A DNA stretch of 64,000 nucleotides from Kaistia adipata DSM 17808 (GTDB lineage: Bacteria > Pseudomonadota > Alphaproteobacteria > Rhizobiales > Kaistiaceae): NCBI RefSeq assembly GCF_000423225.1, contig NZ_AUHO01000010.1, positions 62,001-126,000 of the forward strand, written 5' to 3'. The notes beneath the pieces were generated by a model that was not told the DNA's origin, ran no database searches, and worked only from the letters and a program-made list of their open reading frames with translations. Below, in pieces: positions 1 through 9,136 of the stretch (the stretch's first letter is position 1; each line of letters opens with the position of its first letter). The position numbers and the translations under genes were made by a program.

Positions 1-141
1 TTCGTCACCTCGAACATCATCGGCGCGACGTCGATGGAGCAACTCAAGGTCGCCATCGCCTCGGCCGACGTGGCGATCACGCCGGAGCTGGAGCAGAAGA
101 TCAACGCCGTGCACCAGTGGCGCGGCAATCCGTGCCCCTGA
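1..141 (+). CDS. aldo/keto reductase, C-terminal fragment
   Basis: The window opens inside this gene; only the last 46 codons are present, ending at a TGA at 139-141. The visible tail reads VTSNIIGATSMEQLK followed by an alpha helix and ends in RGNPCP. The pattern of serine-asparagine plus IIGATS plus a helix starting MEQLK is typical of the NADPH-binding C-terminal end of Tas-like aldo/keto reductases, which reduce carbonyl compounds in the cytoplasm. The substrate cannot be guessed from this fragment. It is followed 80 bases later by thpR on the same strand, so the two may be co-transcribed. Confidence 0.75.
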   Translation, partial: FVTSNIIGATSMEQLKVAIASADVAITPELEQKINAVHQWRGNPCP

Positions 142-220
142 GGGGGCAGGAAAGGGCTTTACACCGGACCGGCAAACCGCGACGCTTGGCATTCCCGCCA
201 CCCGAAAAAGGAGGGCGACC

Positions 221-775
221 ATGCCGCGCCTGTTCACCGGTCTCGAGATCCCGGAGGACCTCGCCCAACGGCTTTCGTTCCTGCGCGGCGGCCTCGCCGG
301 CGCGCGATGGATCGATGCGGAGAACTACCACGTCACCCTGCGCTTCATCGGCGACATCAACGACCGCACGGCCGACGAGGTCGCCGACGCGCTCGCGCGG
401 GTCCGCCGCCGCGAATTCGACCTGCAGGTCGCGGGCCTCGATTCGTTCGGCAACGCCAAGCCGCATTCGCTGGTGGCGCGAATCGCCCCGTCGCGGGCGC
501 TCTCCGAGTTGCAGGCCGAGCATGAGCGCATCCTGCAGCGCATCGGCCTGCCGCCGGAGGGGCGCAAATACACGCCGCATGTGACGCTGGCGCGGCTGCG
601 CGGCACGCCGCATCGCGACGTGGCCGACTACCTCGCGTCGCGCGGCGGCCTGGCCAGCACGGCCGCCTTCCACGCCTCGCGTTTCGTGCTCTATTCGTCC
701 AAGGCGTCGACCGGCGGCGGGCCCTATGTGATCGAGCAGACCTATCCGCTGGCCGAGTTCACGGAGGTGCGGTGA
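221..775 (+). CDS. thpR: RNA 2',3'-cyclic phosphodiesterase (ThpR/LigT family)
   Basis: A 184-residue protein of the two-histidine 2H phosphoesterase superfamily. Both catalytic motifs are visible: HVTLRFIG near residue 38 and HVTLARLRG near residue 126. These enzymes open 2',3'-cyclic phosphates on RNA to 2'-phosphates, and some family members ligate tRNA halves in vitro. The length is normal. The start at 221 gives the typical opening [11 protein letters not shown] and follows AAAAAGGAGGG, a strong ribosome binding site. The stop overlaps the start of the next gene (TGATG), so translation of the two is probably coupled. The physiological RNA substrate of this family is uncertain. Confidence 0.9.
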   Translation: MPRLFTGLEIPEDLAQRLSFLRGGLAGARWIDAENYHVTLRFIGDINDRTADEVADALARVRRREFDLQVAGLDSFGNAKPHSLVARIAPSRALSELQAEHERILQRIGLPPEGRKYTPHVTLARLRGTPHRDVADYLASRGGLASTAAFHASRFVLYSSKASTGGGPYVIEQTYPLAEFTEVR

Positions 776-1065
776 TGTCGGGCAAGCTCGCGGAGGTCGA
801 GCGCGCGACGGCGCTGGCCGGGCTCGATGGCTGGGCGCCGGTCGAGGGGCGCGACGCCATCACCAAGGTCTTCACCTTCGGCGATTTCCAGGAGGCCTTC
901 GCCTTCATGACGCGCGCGGCGCTCCTCGCCGAGCGGATGAACCATCATCCGGAATGGTCGAACGTCTATCGCACGGTGACGGTCACGCTCACCACGCATG
1001 ACGCGGGCGGGCTGACGGAGCGCGACATCGAGCTGGCGGAAGCGATGGACCGCTTCGCCCGGTAG
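775..1065 (+). CDS. phhB: 4a-hydroxytetrahydrobiopterin dehydratase (pterin-4-alpha-carbinolamine dehydratase)
   Basis: A 96-residue cytoplasmic enzyme that dehydrates 4a-hydroxytetrahydropterin, either recycling the cofactor of aromatic amino acid hydroxylases or acting in other pterin metabolism. The family signature is clear: [21 protein letters not shown], then the histidine pair in [10 protein letters not shown] and the late [17 protein letters not shown] block. The histidines of NHHPEW and TTHD are the active-site residues of the family. The ATG at 775 overlaps the thpR stop by one base; a GTG at 772 in the same frame is the only alternative start. No aromatic hydroxylase gene is visible in the window, so the pathway is open. 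Confidence 0.92.
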   Translation: MSGKLAEVERATALAGLDGWAPVEGRDAITKVFTFGDFQEAFAFMTRAALLAERMNHHPEWSNVYRTVTVTLTTHDAGGLTERDIELAEAMDRFAR

Positions 1066-1100
1066 GCAGGGCAGGCGGGGTAGGCGGAGCCGGATGCGCG

Positions 1101-2843
1101 TCAGCCCCAGGGCTCGGCTAGCCGGGCCTCGCCGCAGAGATGGCCCTGGATCCGGTCGACGCCCCAGCGGGCGAGAAGCGTGGCGGTGGCCTCGTCCTGC
1201 ACGAACTCCGCCACCGTCTCGATGCCGAGGTCGCGCGCCAGCTCGATCAGGCGGCGGACGAAGATCTGGTCGTCCGGGCTCGTCGGCAGCGCCTCGATGA
1301 AACTGCCGTCGATCTTGACCATGTCGACGCTCAGGGCGCGCAGGTTGCGGAACGAGGTGAAGCCGGCGCCGAAATCGTCGATGGCGAAACGGGCGCCGAG
1401 ATCGTGCAGCGCCGCGACGAAATAGGCCGTCTCGTTCAGGTTGCGGATGGCGCTGGTCTCGGTGATCTCGACGATCAGCCGGCCGCCGAGGTCCGGATGC
1501 GCGCCGACGAACTTGGCGAACTTCGCCAGCCAGTCGGGCCCCGTCGCCGTTTCCGGGGTCAGGTTGAGCGACAGCCGGGCCTCCGGGTGGCGCGCCAGGG
1601 TCTCCAGCACGCGATCGAGCACGGCGAGATCGAACAGGCGCGACAGGCCGAGCCGTTCGGCGATCGGCACGATCTGGCCGGCGGAGGCGATGCTGCCATC
1701 GGGCCTGGCGAGGCGCAGCAGCGCCTCGTGGAACACCGGCGACCGGCTGGTCACGTCGACCACCGGCTGGAAGGCGAGCCGCAGGCGCTGGTCGGACAGC
1801 GCGCCGATCAGCTGCTGCGACAGCGCGATGTTGGCGCGGCGCTCGGTCTCGTGCTCGGGCGAGGGCGCGTAGCCGACGAAACGGCCGCGACCGGCCTTGC
1901 GGGCCCGGCCGAGGCTGTCCTGTACCCGTTCCATGGCGAGCTCGCGATCGGTGGCGTCCTGCGGCAGGGCGATGCCGCCGATCGAGACGGTGACGGAGAC
2001 GGTGCCTTCCGCCGTGGCGATGACGTCCTCGCGGATCGCGCTCAGGAAGCGCTCCGCCGCGAAGGTCATGTCGGTCTCGTCGCAGTTCATCAGGACGAGG
2101 CCAAGCTTGTGGCCGGAGAAGCGGCCCATGACGTCGCCCTCGCGCAGGCGACTGCGCAGGCGCCGGGCCACGGCGGCGAGCACGCGGTCGCCGGCGCGAT
2201 AACCGAAGGCGTTGTTGATCAGGTTGAAGCTGTCGATCGAGATCAGCAGGAAGGCGGCGCTGCCGCCGTCGCGACGCGTGCCCTCGATCGTCCGGTCGAG
2301 GATGTCGAGCAGGCCGGACCGGTTGTAGAGCCCGGTCACCTCGTCATAGTGCGACAGGAAGGCGAGCCGCTGGTCGCGGGCATGGCGCTCGTTGACGATC
2401 CGCAGGATGCCCTCGGCGCGGCACGGTCCGTCGTTGCCTTCGGCATACCAGCGGCCGACATCCTCGATCCAGACGGGCGGGCCGGCGGGGCCCGCCGGGC
2501 GCAGCGCATATTCGACCTGGTAGGGAACGCCGGCGCCGGTGTCGGTGCCGCTCTTCAGGCAGTCCTGGCGCGATCGCTGGCTGGCGGCGTCGAGGAGGGC
2601 GGCGAAGGCAGCGCCGGTCGCGACGGGAACGCCGGCATCGAGGCCGAGTAACGAGGCGACGTCGCCCGCCCATTCGAGGCGATCGCCCGCGCGCGTCCAG
2701 CGATAGGCGATCGCGCCGATGCCGGCGAGAATCGCGTCGGTAGGGTTCCGCGGGGAAGTCAGGTCGGCGGCGCTCCCACGATTGTCCGGCACGAGGCGTC
2801 CTTTGCGCAGGCCGGTCGCAAGCGGCGACGGCATGGCGGGCAA
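1101..2843 (-). CDS. PAS-GGDEF-EAL protein with degenerate GGDEF site, putative c-di-GMP phosphodiesterase
   Basis: A 580-residue cytoplasmic signalling protein. Residues about 35-150 look like a PAS fold, about 160-325 a GGDEF domain and about 345-580 an EAL domain. The GGDEF signature is replaced by SGHKL (residues 243-247) and is not expected to make cyclic di-GMP. The EAL domain keeps the key residues: EAL at 373-375, NLTP, EITET, DDFGAG at 489-494, K510 in VKIDG and the late glutamate in ETVAEF. It is therefore probably a phosphodiesterase, perhaps tuned by the dead GGDEF and PAS parts. No membrane segment is visible. The first ATG is used; a second ATG at 2834 is possible. The gene converges on phhB with a 35-base gap. 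Confidence 0.88.
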   Translation of the reverse strand: MPAMPSPLATGLRKGRLVPDNRGSAADLTSPRNPTDAILAGIGAIAYRWTRAGDRLEWAGDVASLLGLDAGVPVATGAAFAALLDAASQRSRQDCLKSGTDTGAGVPYQVEYALRPAGPAGPPVWIEDVGRWYAEGNDGPCRAEGILRIVNERHARDQRLAFLSHYDEVTGLYNRSGLLDILDRTIEGTRRDGGSAAFLLISIDSFNLINNAFGYRAGDRVLAAVARRLRSRLREGDVMGRFSGHKLGLVLMNCDETDMTFAAERFLSAIREDVIATAEGTVSVTVSIGGIALPQDATDRELAMERVQDSLGRARKAGRGRFVGYAPSPEHETERRANIALSQQLIGALSDQRLRLAFQPVVDVTSRSPVFHEALLRLARPDGSIASAGQIVPIAERLGLSRLFDLAVLDRVLETLARHPEARLSLNLTPETATGPDWLAKFAKFVGAHPDLGGRLIVEITETSAIRNLNETAYFVAALHDLGARFAIDDFGAGFTSFRNLRALSVDMVKIDGSFIEALPTSPDDQIFVRRLIELARDLGIETVAEFVQDEATATLLARWGVDRIQGHLCGEARLAEPWG

Positions 2844-2910
2844 GTCTAGAGAAAGGCCGTGACGAATGCCATGGGCGGCGAATGGGGGAGTCGCGGGGTC
2901 GGGGTTCGCC

Positions 2911-2943
2911 CAAAAGAAAAAGGGTCGGCGCTGGGCCGACCCT
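2911..2943 (-). terminator. intrinsic terminator of rpmF
   Basis: Read on the minus strand, the stem AGGGTCGGC pairs perfectly with GCCGACCCT over a five-base loop and is followed by TTTTTCTTTT. It lies 44 bases after the rpmF stop codon, and the GGDEF-EAL gene starts beyond it. Confidence 0.9.
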
Positions 2944-2986
2944 CTTGAACTTCTCGCATCGGGCGCCGCGAGGGCGCCCGGCGGAC

Positions 2987-3172
2987 TCAGCCTTCGCTCT
3001 TCGGCGTCAGGATCTGACGGCCGCGATACATGCCGGTCTTGAGGTCGATGTGGTGCGGACGGCGCAGCTCACCCGAGTTCTTGTCCTCGGTGTAGGCCGG
3101 CTGCGTCAGGGCGTCGTGCGCGCGGCGCATGTTACGCTTAGACGGCGACGTCTTTCGCTTCGGAACAGCCAT
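2987..3172 (-). CDS. rpmF: 50S ribosomal protein L32
   Basis: A 61-residue, very basic protein opening [20 protein letters not shown], the conserved start of L32, a structural component of the large ribosomal subunit. The proteobacterial middle segment with [15 protein letters not shown] is present and the length is normal. Upstream a purine-rich AGGAAG site lies close to the ATG. It is monocistronic: an intrinsic terminator follows, and the preceding gene on the same strand, leuB, is separated by 148 bases containing a perfect 11-bp hairpin. The zinc-binding cysteines of some L32 proteins are absent (C-minus form). Confidence 0.97.
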   Translation of the reverse strand: MAVPKRKTSPSKRNMRRAHDALTQPAYTEDKNSGELRRPHHIDLKTGMYRGRQILTPKSEG

Positions 3173-3262
3173 TTCAGTCTTCCTTCGTCATATGCCGTCG
3201 ACCGGCGGCGCGCCGCCCGGAAGGGCACAGCAGATCAATTCGAATGCGGCCTTATACAGAGA

Positions 3263-3289
3263 TCACCCCGGCTTGACCAGCCGGGGTGA
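3263..3289 (-). terminator. perfect 11-bp hairpin between leuB and rpmF
   Basis: TCACCCCGGCT and AGCCGGGGTGA form a perfect stem with a five-base loop, 32 bases after the leuB stop. On the leuB (minus) strand it lacks a run of T after the stem, so it may be a weak or factor-assisted terminator. The rpmF promoter probably starts just beyond it (a TATAAG element on the minus strand at about 3252-3257). Confidence 0.5.
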
Positions 3290-3320
3290 GCCAAAAAGAT
3301 TCGGCCGCGCTTGGCTTCGC

Positions 3321-4433
3321 TCAGGCCGAGAGAAGATCGAGTTCCGCGACGATCGCGGCGCCCATTTCCTTCGTGCCGACCTTTTTCGTGCCCTCGGTGT
3401 AGATGTCGCCGGTGCGCAGGCCCTTGCTGAGCACGCCGGAGATGGCGCGGTCGAGCAGATCCGCTTCCTGGACCAGGCCGAAGGAGTAGCGGAGCGTCAT
3501 CGCGAAGGACGCGATCATGGCGATCGGGTTGGCGATGCCCTGGCCGGCGATGTCCGGGGCCGAGCCGTGCACCGGCTCGTACATCGCCTTGCGGCGGCCG
3601 GTCTTCTCGTCGGGGGCGCCAAGCGCCGCCGACGGCAGCATGCCGAGCGAGCCGGTCAGCATCGCCGCGACGTCGGAGAGGATGTCGCCGAACAGGTTGT
3701 CGCAGACGATCACGTCATACTGCTTCGGACGGCGGACCAACTGCATGGCGCAGTTGTCGGCGAGCACGTGCTCGAGCGCGACGTCCGGATACTCTTCCTT
3801 GCCGACCTTGGTGACGACCTGGTTCCAGAGCACGCCCGACTTCATGACGTTGCGCTTCTCGGCCGAGGCGACGCGGCTGGAGCGGGTCTTGGCGAGTTCG
3901 AAGGCGATGCGCGCGATGCGCTCGATCTCGGAGGTGGTGTAGAGCTGCGTGTCGACGGCGCGCTTCTCGCCGTTTTCGAGCGTCACGATCTCCTTCGGCT
4001 GGCCGAAATAGACGCCGCCGGTCAGCTCGCGCACGATCAGGATGTCGAGGTCCTCGACCAGCTCGCGCTTCAGCGACGAGGCGTCGGCGAGCGCCGGATA
4101 GCAGATCGCCGGGCGCAGGTTGGCGAACAGCTCCAGATCCTTGCGCAGGCGCAGCAGCGCCGCCTCGGGGCGGACGTCGTAGGGGACGCTGTCCCACTTC
4201 GGGCCGCCGACCGCGCCGAAGATGACGGCGTCGGATTCGAGGGCGAGCTTCATCGTCGCCTCGGAGATCGCCTTGCCGTGGGCGTCATAGGCGGCGCCGC
4301 CGGCGAGATCCTGCTCATATTCGAAGGTCGCCACGCCGCGCTTGGTGAACCAGTCGATGACCGTCTTCACTTCGGCCATGATTTCCGTGCCGATGCCGTC
4401 GCCGGGAAGGAGAAGGAGCTTGTAGCTGGTCAT
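3321..4433 (-). CDS. leuB: 3-isopropylmalate dehydrogenase
   Basis: A 370-residue cytoplasmic NAD-dependent enzyme that oxidises and decarboxylates 3-isopropylmalate in leucine biosynthesis. It carries the family hallmarks: [11 protein letters not shown] at the N terminus, the substrate arginines in [20 protein letters not shown], the NVMKSGVLW segment with the catalytic lysine, [10 protein letters not shown] with the metal-binding aspartates, and [14 protein letters not shown] for NAD binding. [12 protein letters not shown] separates it from isocitrate dehydrogenase. The length is typical. Other leu genes are not in the window; it stands alone between a RidA-family gene and rpmF. Confidence 0.97.
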   Translation of the reverse strand: MTSYKLLLLPGDGIGTEIMAEVKTVIDWFTKRGVATFEYEQDLAGGAAYDAHGKAISEATMKLALESDAVIFGAVGGPKWDSVPYDVRPEAALLRLRKDLELFANLRPAICYPALADASSLKRELVEDLDILIVRELTGGVYFGQPKEIVTLENGEKRAVDTQLYTTSEIERIARIAFELAKTRSSRVASAEKRNVMKSGVLWNQVVTKVGKEEYPDVALEHVLADNCAMQLVRRPKQYDVIVCDNLFGDILSDVAAMLTGSLGMLPSAALGAPDEKTGRRKAMYEPVHGSAPDIAGQGIANPIAMIASFAMTLRYSFGLVQEADLLDRAISGVLSKGLRTGDIYTEGTKKVGTKEMGAAIVAELDLLSA

Positions 4434-4552
4434 GTCGCGGGTTCTCTTGTGGAGCGGGTCTGCGGGCGGGTGGGTGCGCGGGCAGCGATAGCGTCGCCAC
4501 GGCGGCGATGCAAGCCGGAGCGCGACGTCAGGGGCGGGAATCGGGTCCGGAA

Positions 4553-4933
4553 TCAGGCTTTCAGCGCGGTGACCTCGATCTCGACCTTCATCTCGAGGCG
4601 AATCAGGCCGCAGACGGTCATGGTCGCGGCCGGGCGGATATCGCGGAACTTCGCGCCGACGACGAGAAACACGGCGTCGGCGAAGGCGGCGTCGGTGACG
4701 TGGTAATGCACGCGCACGACGTCCTGCAGCGAGAAGCCGGCCTCGGCGAGCGCGCGGGCGATCGTGCCCATCGCGTTCTCCGCCTGCTCGGCGACGTCGT
4801 CCGGCATCGACATGGTCGTATAATCATAGCCGGTGGTGCCGGCGACGAAGCACCAGGGTCCCTGGACGACGGCGCGCGAATAGCCGGCCGCGCGCTCGAA
4901 GGGCGAGCCGGTCGAGATCAGCTTGCGGGTCAT
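4553..4933 (-). CDS. RidA (YjgF/YER057c/UK114) family protein
   Basis: A 126-residue protein of the RidA fold, which forms trimers with ligand clefts between subunits. Visible family features are VAGTTGYDY near the N terminus, a central helix with [29 protein letters not shown], and the ending [11 protein letters not shown]. In the archetypal enamine/imine deaminases an arginine lies about 17 residues before this ending, in a PARS-type motif; by eye the matching position here is an alanine in PAATMT. It may therefore belong to a Rid subgroup without deaminase activity. It is divergent from sdhC, and the 239-base gap holds the sdh promoter. Its substrate is unknown. Confidence 0.85.
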   Translation of the reverse strand: MTRKLISTGSPFERAAGYSRAVVQGPWCFVAGTTGYDYTTMSMPDDVAEQAENAMGTIARALAEAGFSLQDVVRVHYHVTDAAFADAVFLVVGAKFRDIRPAATMTVCGLIRLEMKVEIEVTALKA

Positions 4934-5085
4934 GCGGATGCTCCTTTGCCGATGGCGCGTGTCGCGCGCCGGTTTCCGAACCCCGACGCGGGCTTTCGCG
5001 CGGCGCGCAAAGGGGGGATGATCGCATGCCGCGGCGCGAGTCGAGAAAAGTCAACGACTCTCGTTGCGTCATGCAAAAGACCGTT

Positions 5086-5114
5086 TTGACCGCGCCGCCC
5101 AATGGGGTTAGAAC
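5086..5114 (+). promoter_or_regulatory. sdhCDAB promoter
   Basis: A -35 TTGACC at 5086-5091, a 17-base spacer, and a -10 TAGAAC at 5109-5114. The last part of the spacer, AATGGGGT, and the TAGA of the -10 are shared with the mdh promoter at 11920-11948, which also has a 17-base spacer. This conservation between two functionally linked operons supports the assignment. Confidence 0.65.
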
Positions 5115-5137
5115 CGGTCCAAATTCCTACCCTAAAT

Positions 5138-5155
5138 GCTTACGTTTACGTAAGC
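5138..5155 (+). promoter_or_regulatory. palindromic operator upstream of sdhC
   Basis: GCTTACGT and ACGTAAGC form perfect inverted arms around a central TT. The site lies 23 bases after the predicted -10 and just before the ribosome binding site, so a bound protein could block transcription or early elongation. A near copy, TTACGTTTAGGTAA, sits at the same relative place upstream of mdh. ACGT-rich palindromes of this kind resemble published sites of MerR-type regulators such as LiuR, but the regulator here is unknown. Confidence 0.6.
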
Positions 5156-5172
5156 GGTTGAGGATGAACGCA

Positions 5173-5571
5173 ATGTCGAATGCCGAGGCGAAGTCGAGCC
5201 GACCGCTTTCACCGCACCTCCAGGTGTATCGCTGGCCGATCACCATGACGGTGTCGATCCTGCAGCGTGTCACGGGCGGGGCGCTCTATTTCGGCACGCT
5301 GCTGATCGCCTGGTGGGCGATCGCGGCGGCCGCCGGCCCGGGCCCGTTCTCCTATGTCTCCTGGGTGTTCGGCTCCTGGATCGGCCTTCTGGTCCTGTTC
5401 GGCTACACCTGGGCGCTGATGCAGCACCTGCTCGGCGGCATCCGCCATTTCGTCTGGGATTTCGGCGCGGGCTTCTCGAAGCCGGCTCGCGACAATCTCG
5501 CCTGGGCCAACATCATCGGCTCCTGCGCGCTGACGATCCTGATCTGGGTCGTGGCGCTCGCCATTCGCTGA
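5173..5571 (+). CDS. sdhC: succinate dehydrogenase cytochrome b556 subunit
   Basis: A 132-residue inner-membrane anchor of respiratory complex [14 protein letters not shown] near the N terminus and SILQRVTGG with its quinone-site serine and arginine are the SdhC signature, and HHLLGGIRH-like [13 protein letters not shown] carries the haem-ligand histidine. Three membrane segments are visible (about residues 32-56, 70-95 and 108-130). The ATG at 5173 is chosen because GAGGA lies 8 bases upstream; an ATG at 5164 would overlap that site. It leads sdhC-sdhD-sdhA-DUF3052-sdhB, with sdhD starting 11 bases after its stop. Confidence 0.95.
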   Translation: MSNAEAKSSRPLSPHLQVYRWPITMTVSILQRVTGGALYFGTLLIAWWAIAAAAGPGPFSYVSWVFGSWIGLLVLFGYTWALMQHLLGGIRHFVWDFGAGFSKPARDNLAWANIIGSCALTILIWVVALAIR

Positions 5572-5582
5572 GGGGCAATCAC

Positions 5583-5954
5583 ATGCGTACACCGCTCGGC
5601 CGCGTTCGCGGGCTCGGCTCGGCCAAGGAAGGCACGGGTCATTTCTGGCATCAGCGCCTCACCGGCGCCGCACTGGCCGTCCTCGCCGTGCTGTTCGTCA
5701 TCCTGGTCATCGTGCTCGCCGGCAAGCCCTATCCGGAAGTCGTCGCGACCCTCGCCAACCCGTTCGTGGCGCTGCTGATGGTCCTGATGATCGGCACCGG
5801 CGTCTGGCACATGAAGCTCGGCATGCAGATCATCATCGAGGACTATCTGCACGGCGGTCTGAAGATCGTCGCGCTGGTCGCCAACATGTTCTTCGCGGTC
5901 GCCGTCGGTGTGGCGACCATCCTCGCCTTCCTCAAGATCAGCTTCGGAGGCTGA
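5583..5954 (+). CDS. sdhD: succinate dehydrogenase hydrophobic membrane anchor subunit
   Basis: A 123-residue membrane anchor of complex II with three transmembrane helices. The N-terminal block [20 protein letters not shown] followed by WHQRLTG is the conserved alphaproteobacterial SdhD start; the helix carrying [15 protein letters not shown] includes the conserved histidine and the DY pair that line the quinone and haem site. It starts 11 bases after sdhC and its stop is four bases before the sdhA ATG, consistent with one mRNA. Confidence 0.96.
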   Translation: MRTPLGRVRGLGSAKEGTGHFWHQRLTGAALAVLAVLFVILVIVLAGKPYPEVVATLANPFVALLMVLMIGTGVWHMKLGMQIIIEDYLHGGLKIVALVANMFFAVAVGVATILAFLKISFGG

Positions 5955-5958
5955 AGCC

Positions 5959-7779
5959 ATGGCTGAAGCCAACGCCAGCGTGTCCGTCAACGGCCGCGCC
6001 TATAACTTTGTCGACCACACCTTCGACGTCGTCGTCGTCGGCGCCGGCGGCGCGGGCCTCCGCGCCACGCTCGGCGCCAGCGAGGCCGGCCTGAAGACGG
6101 CCTGCGTTACCAAGGTGTTTCCGACCCGTTCCCATACGGTTGCCGCGCAGGGCGGCATTTCGGCCGCCCTCGGCAACATGGGCGAGGACGACTGGCGCTT
6201 CCACATGTACGACACCGTCAAGGGGTCGGACTGGCTCGGCGACCAGGACGCGATCGAATATCTCGTCCGCAATGCGCCTGCCGCCGTCTACGAGCTCGAG
6301 CATTTCGGCGTGCCGTTCTCGCGCACCGAGGAAGGCAAGATCTACCAGCGGCCGTTCGGCGGCATGACGACGAACTTCGGCAAGGGCATCGCGCAGCGCA
6401 CCTGCGCCGCCGCCGACCGCACCGGCCACGCCATCCTGCACACGCTCTATGGCCAGTCGCTGCGCCATTCGGCCGAGTTCTTCATCGAATACTTCGCCAT
6501 CGACCTGATCATGGAAGACGGCGAGTGCCGGGGCGTCGTCGCGCTCTGCCTCGAGGACGGCACGCTGCACCGCTTCCGCGCGGCGAAGACCATCCTCGCC
6601 ACGGGCGGCTACGGCCGCGCCTACTTCTCCGCCACCTCGGCCCATACCTGCACCGGCGACGGCGGCGGCATGGTGCTGCGCGCCGGCCTGCCGCTGCAGG
6701 ACATGGAATTCGTGCAGTTCCACCCGACCGGCATCTACGGCGCCGGCTGCCTGATCACCGAGGGCGCGCGCGGCGAGGGCGGCTACCTCACCAATTCGGA
6801 GGGTGAGCGCTTCATGGAGCGCTATGCCCCCTCCGCCAAGGACCTGGCCTCGCGCGACGTCGTCTCGCGCGCCATGACCATGGAAATCCGCGAGGGTCGC
6901 GGCGTCGGCAAGGCGAGGGACCACATCCACCTTCACCTCGACCATCTCGATCCGGCGCTTTTGCATGAGCGCCTGCCCGGCATCTCCGAGAGCGCCAAGA
7001 TCTTCGCCGGCGTCGACCTGACCAAGGAGCCGATCCCGGTCCTGCCGACCGTCCACTACAACATGGGCGGCATCCCGACGAACTATCACGGCGAGGTGCT
7101 GAACAAGGTCGGCGGCGACCCGGACCAGATCGTGCCGGGCCTGATGGCCGTCGGCGAGGCCGCCTGCGTGTCCGTGCACGGCGCCAACCGCCTCGGTTCC
7201 AACTCGCTCACCGACCTCGTGGTGTTCGGCCGGGCCGCGGCGCTGCGCTGCATCGAGACCGTGCAGCCGAACCAGGCGCAGCGCGAGCTCGCCAAGGGTG
7301 CCGGCGAGGACGCGATCGCCCGCCTCGATCGCCTGCGCTACGCCAACGGCTCGACCTCGACGGCCGAGATGCGGCTCAGCATGCAGAAGGTCATGCAGTC
7401 GAACTGCGCCGTGTTCCGCACCGGCGAGGTGCTCGACGAGGGCCACGAGCTGATCCACCAGGTCTGGAAGGGCTCGGACGACGTCAAGGTCACCGACCGC
7501 TCGCTGATCTGGAACTCGGACCTGGTCGAGACGCTCGAGTTCGAGAACCTGATCGTCCAGGCGGTCGTCACCATGGACTCGGCGCAGAACCGCAAGGAAT
7601 CGCGCGGCGCGCACGCCCGCGAGGACTATTCCGAGCGCGACGACGTCAACTGGATGAAGCACTCGCTCGCTTTCATCGACACCGAGAACAAGACGGTGCG
7701 GCTCGATGACCGGCCGGTGCACACCTACACGATGTCGAACGACATCGAGTATATCGAGCCCAAGGCTCGCGTGTACTGA
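5959..7779 (+). CDS. sdhA: succinate dehydrogenase flavoprotein subunit
   Basis: A 606-residue catalytic subunit that oxidises succinate to fumarate and passes electrons through FAD to SdhB. The N terminus has the dinucleotide motif [31 protein letters not shown] contains the histidine that binds FAD covalently; [20 protein letters not shown] forms the dicarboxylate site; [15 protein letters not shown] and the ending [12 protein letters not shown] are typical. The length is normal. ATG at 5959 follows AGGCTGA; upstream in-frame codons run into sdhD. Confidence 0.98.
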   Translation: MAEANASVSVNGRAYNFVDHTFDVVVVGAGGAGLRATLGASEAGLKTACVTKVFPTRSHTVAAQGGISAALGNMGEDDWRFHMYDTVKGSDWLGDQDAIEYLVRNAPAAVYELEHFGVPFSRTEEGKIYQRPFGGMTTNFGKGIAQRTCAAADRTGHAILHTLYGQSLRHSAEFFIEYFAIDLIMEDGECRGVVALCLEDGTLHRFRAAKTILATGGYGRAYFSATSAHTCTGDGGGMVLRAGLPLQDMEFVQFHPTGIYGAGCLITEGARGEGGYLTNSEGERFMERYAPSAKDLASRDVVSRAMTMEIREGRGVGKARDHIHLHLDHLDPALLHERLPGISESAKIFAGVDLTKEPIPVLPTVHYNMGGIPTNYHGEVLNKVGGDPDQIVPGLMAVGEAACVSVHGANRLGSNSLTDLVVFGRAAALRCIETVQPNQAQRELAKGAGEDAIARLDRLRYANGSTSTAEMRLSMQKVMQSNCAVFRTGEVLDEGHELIHQVWKGSDDVKVTDRSLIWNSDLVETLEFENLIVQAVVTMDSAQNRKESRGAHAREDYSERDDVNWMKHSLAFIDTENKTVRLDDRPVHTYTMSNDIEYIEPKARVY

Positions 7780-7787
7780 GGTTGGGC

Positions 7788-8234
7788 ATGGCCACCGCGA
7801 CGCCAGCTGCATCCGGCTATTCGGGACGTTCGCTTCCCGAGAAGCTCGGATTCAGGCCGGGCATGGCGGTGGCGTTCGTGGCCCTGCCGCCGGAGCTGGA
7901 AGGCCTGGCGACAAGCGTGCCGTTCGGACAGGTGGTCCGGACGGAGGACTGGGCGGCCCCGCTCGGGCCCGACCGCAGCCTCGACGCGGTCCACGCCTTC
8001 ACCCGGAGCGGCGCCGAGGTCGACAGCGATCTGGCGCGGCTTCAGGACGCCATCCGGCGCGATGGCATGATCTGGGTGTCGTGGCCGAAGAAGGCCTCGA
8101 AGGTGGCAACCGACGTGACCGAGGATCGCGTGCGCGACGCGGCGCTCCGGCTCGATCTCGTCGATATCAAGGTCGCGGCGATCGACGCTACCTGGTCCGG
8201 TTTGAAACTCATGGTCCGCAAGGACCGTCGTTGA
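7788..8234 (+). CDS. DUF3052 family protein within the sdh operon
   Basis: A 148-residue soluble protein of unknown function. It has the recognisable DUF3052 pattern: [17 protein letters not shown] near the N terminus, a middle part with an acidic helix, and the strongly conserved C-terminal half [18 protein letters not shown], then [18 protein letters not shown] and MVRKDRR. Its ATG lies 8 bases after sdhA and its stop 28 bases before sdhB, so it is in the sdh mRNA. No membrane segment or cofactor motif is visible. Its position suggests a link with complex II or its expression, but no activity is established from sequence. Confidence 0.85.
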   Translation: MATATPAASGYSGRSLPEKLGFRPGMAVAFVALPPELEGLATSVPFGQVVRTEDWAAPLGPDRSLDAVHAFTRSGAEVDSDLARLQDAIRRDGMIWVSWPKKASKVATDVTEDRVRDAALRLDLVDIKVAAIDATWSGLKLMVRKDRR

Positions 8235-8262
8235 ACGAATTTTACGCCCGAGGACGCTCACT

Positions 8263-9042
8263 ATGGTCCAGCTGACCCTCCCGAAGAACTCGAAGATCAC
8301 CGAAGGCAAGGTCTGGGATCGCCCGGCCGGCGCCAACAACGTGCGCGAGTTCCGCGTCTATCGCTGGAGCCCGGACGACGGCAAGAACCCGCATGTCGAC
8401 ACCTACTATGTCGACCTCGACGATTGCGGTCCGATGGTCCTCGACGCGCTGATCAAGATCAAGAACGAGATCGATCCGACGCTGACCTTCCGCCGTTCCT
8501 GCCGCGAAGGCATCTGCGGCTCCTGCGCGATGAACATCGACGGCTCCAACACGCTGGCCTGCACCAAGGGCATCGACGAGGTGAAGGGTCCGGTGGCGAT
8601 CTACCCGCTGCCGCACATGGAAGTGGTGAAGGACCTGGTTCCGGACCTCTCCAACTTCTACGCCCAGCACCGCTCGATCGAGCCCTGGCTGAAGACGGTG
8701 ACGCCGGAGCCGCAGAAGGAATGGCTGCAGAGCCATGCCGACCGCGAGAAGCTCGACGGCCTGTATGAGTGCATCCTCTGCGCCTGCTGCTCGACCTCGT
8801 GCCCGAGCTACTGGTGGAACGGCGATCGCTATCTCGGCCCGGCCGTGCTGCTGCAGGCCTATCGCTGGCTGATCGACAGCCGCGACGAGGCGACCGGCGA
8901 ACGGCTCGACAATCTCGAGGATCCGTTCCGCCTCTATCGCTGCCACACCATCATGAACTGCGCCCAGACCTGCCCGAAGGGCCTGAATCCGGCGAAGGCG
9001 ATCGCCGAGATCAAGAAGATGATGGTCGAGCGCCGCGTCTGA
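8263..9042 (+). CDS. sdhB: succinate dehydrogenase iron-sulfur subunit
   Basis: A 259-residue electron-transfer subunit of complex II. Cysteines for three clusters are visible: [16 protein letters not shown] plus LAC for the plant-type 2Fe-2S cluster, [17 protein letters not shown] for 4Fe-4S, and [17 protein letters not shown] for 3Fe-4S. The tryptophan-rich SYWWN is part of the quinone site. It ends the operon: an intrinsic terminator begins 27 bases after the stop. An AGGA site lies upstream of the ATG. Confidence 0.98.
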   Translation: MVQLTLPKNSKITEGKVWDRPAGANNVREFRVYRWSPDDGKNPHVDTYYVDLDDCGPMVLDALIKIKNEIDPTLTFRRSCREGICGSCAMNIDGSNTLACTKGIDEVKGPVAIYPLPHMEVVKDLVPDLSNFYAQHRSIEPWLKTVTPEPQKEWLQSHADREKLDGLYECILCACCSTSCPSYWWNGDRYLGPAVLLQAYRWLIDSRDEATGERLDNLEDPFRLYRCHTIMNCAQTCPKGLNPAKAIAEIKKMMVERRV

Positions 9043-9068
9043 TCGGCACTGCCCTTTCTTTCAGCAAG

Positions 9069-9102
9069 ACGGCGCGGAACCCTTCCGCGCCGTTTTCGTT
9101 TG
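9069..9102 (+). terminator. sdh operon terminator
   Basis: ACGGCGCGGAA pairs with TTCCGCGCCGT over a CCC loop and is followed by TTTCGTTT. It closes the sdhCDAB transcription unit. Confidence 0.9.
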
Positions 9103-9136
9103 CCCTGACCGATCGTGTTTTCGGAGGCAGACGATC

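Noticed and set aside
5938-7812. A 624-codon minus-strand open frame opposite sdhA
   Set aside because: Same reason: antisense shadow of a certain gene in high-GC sequence.
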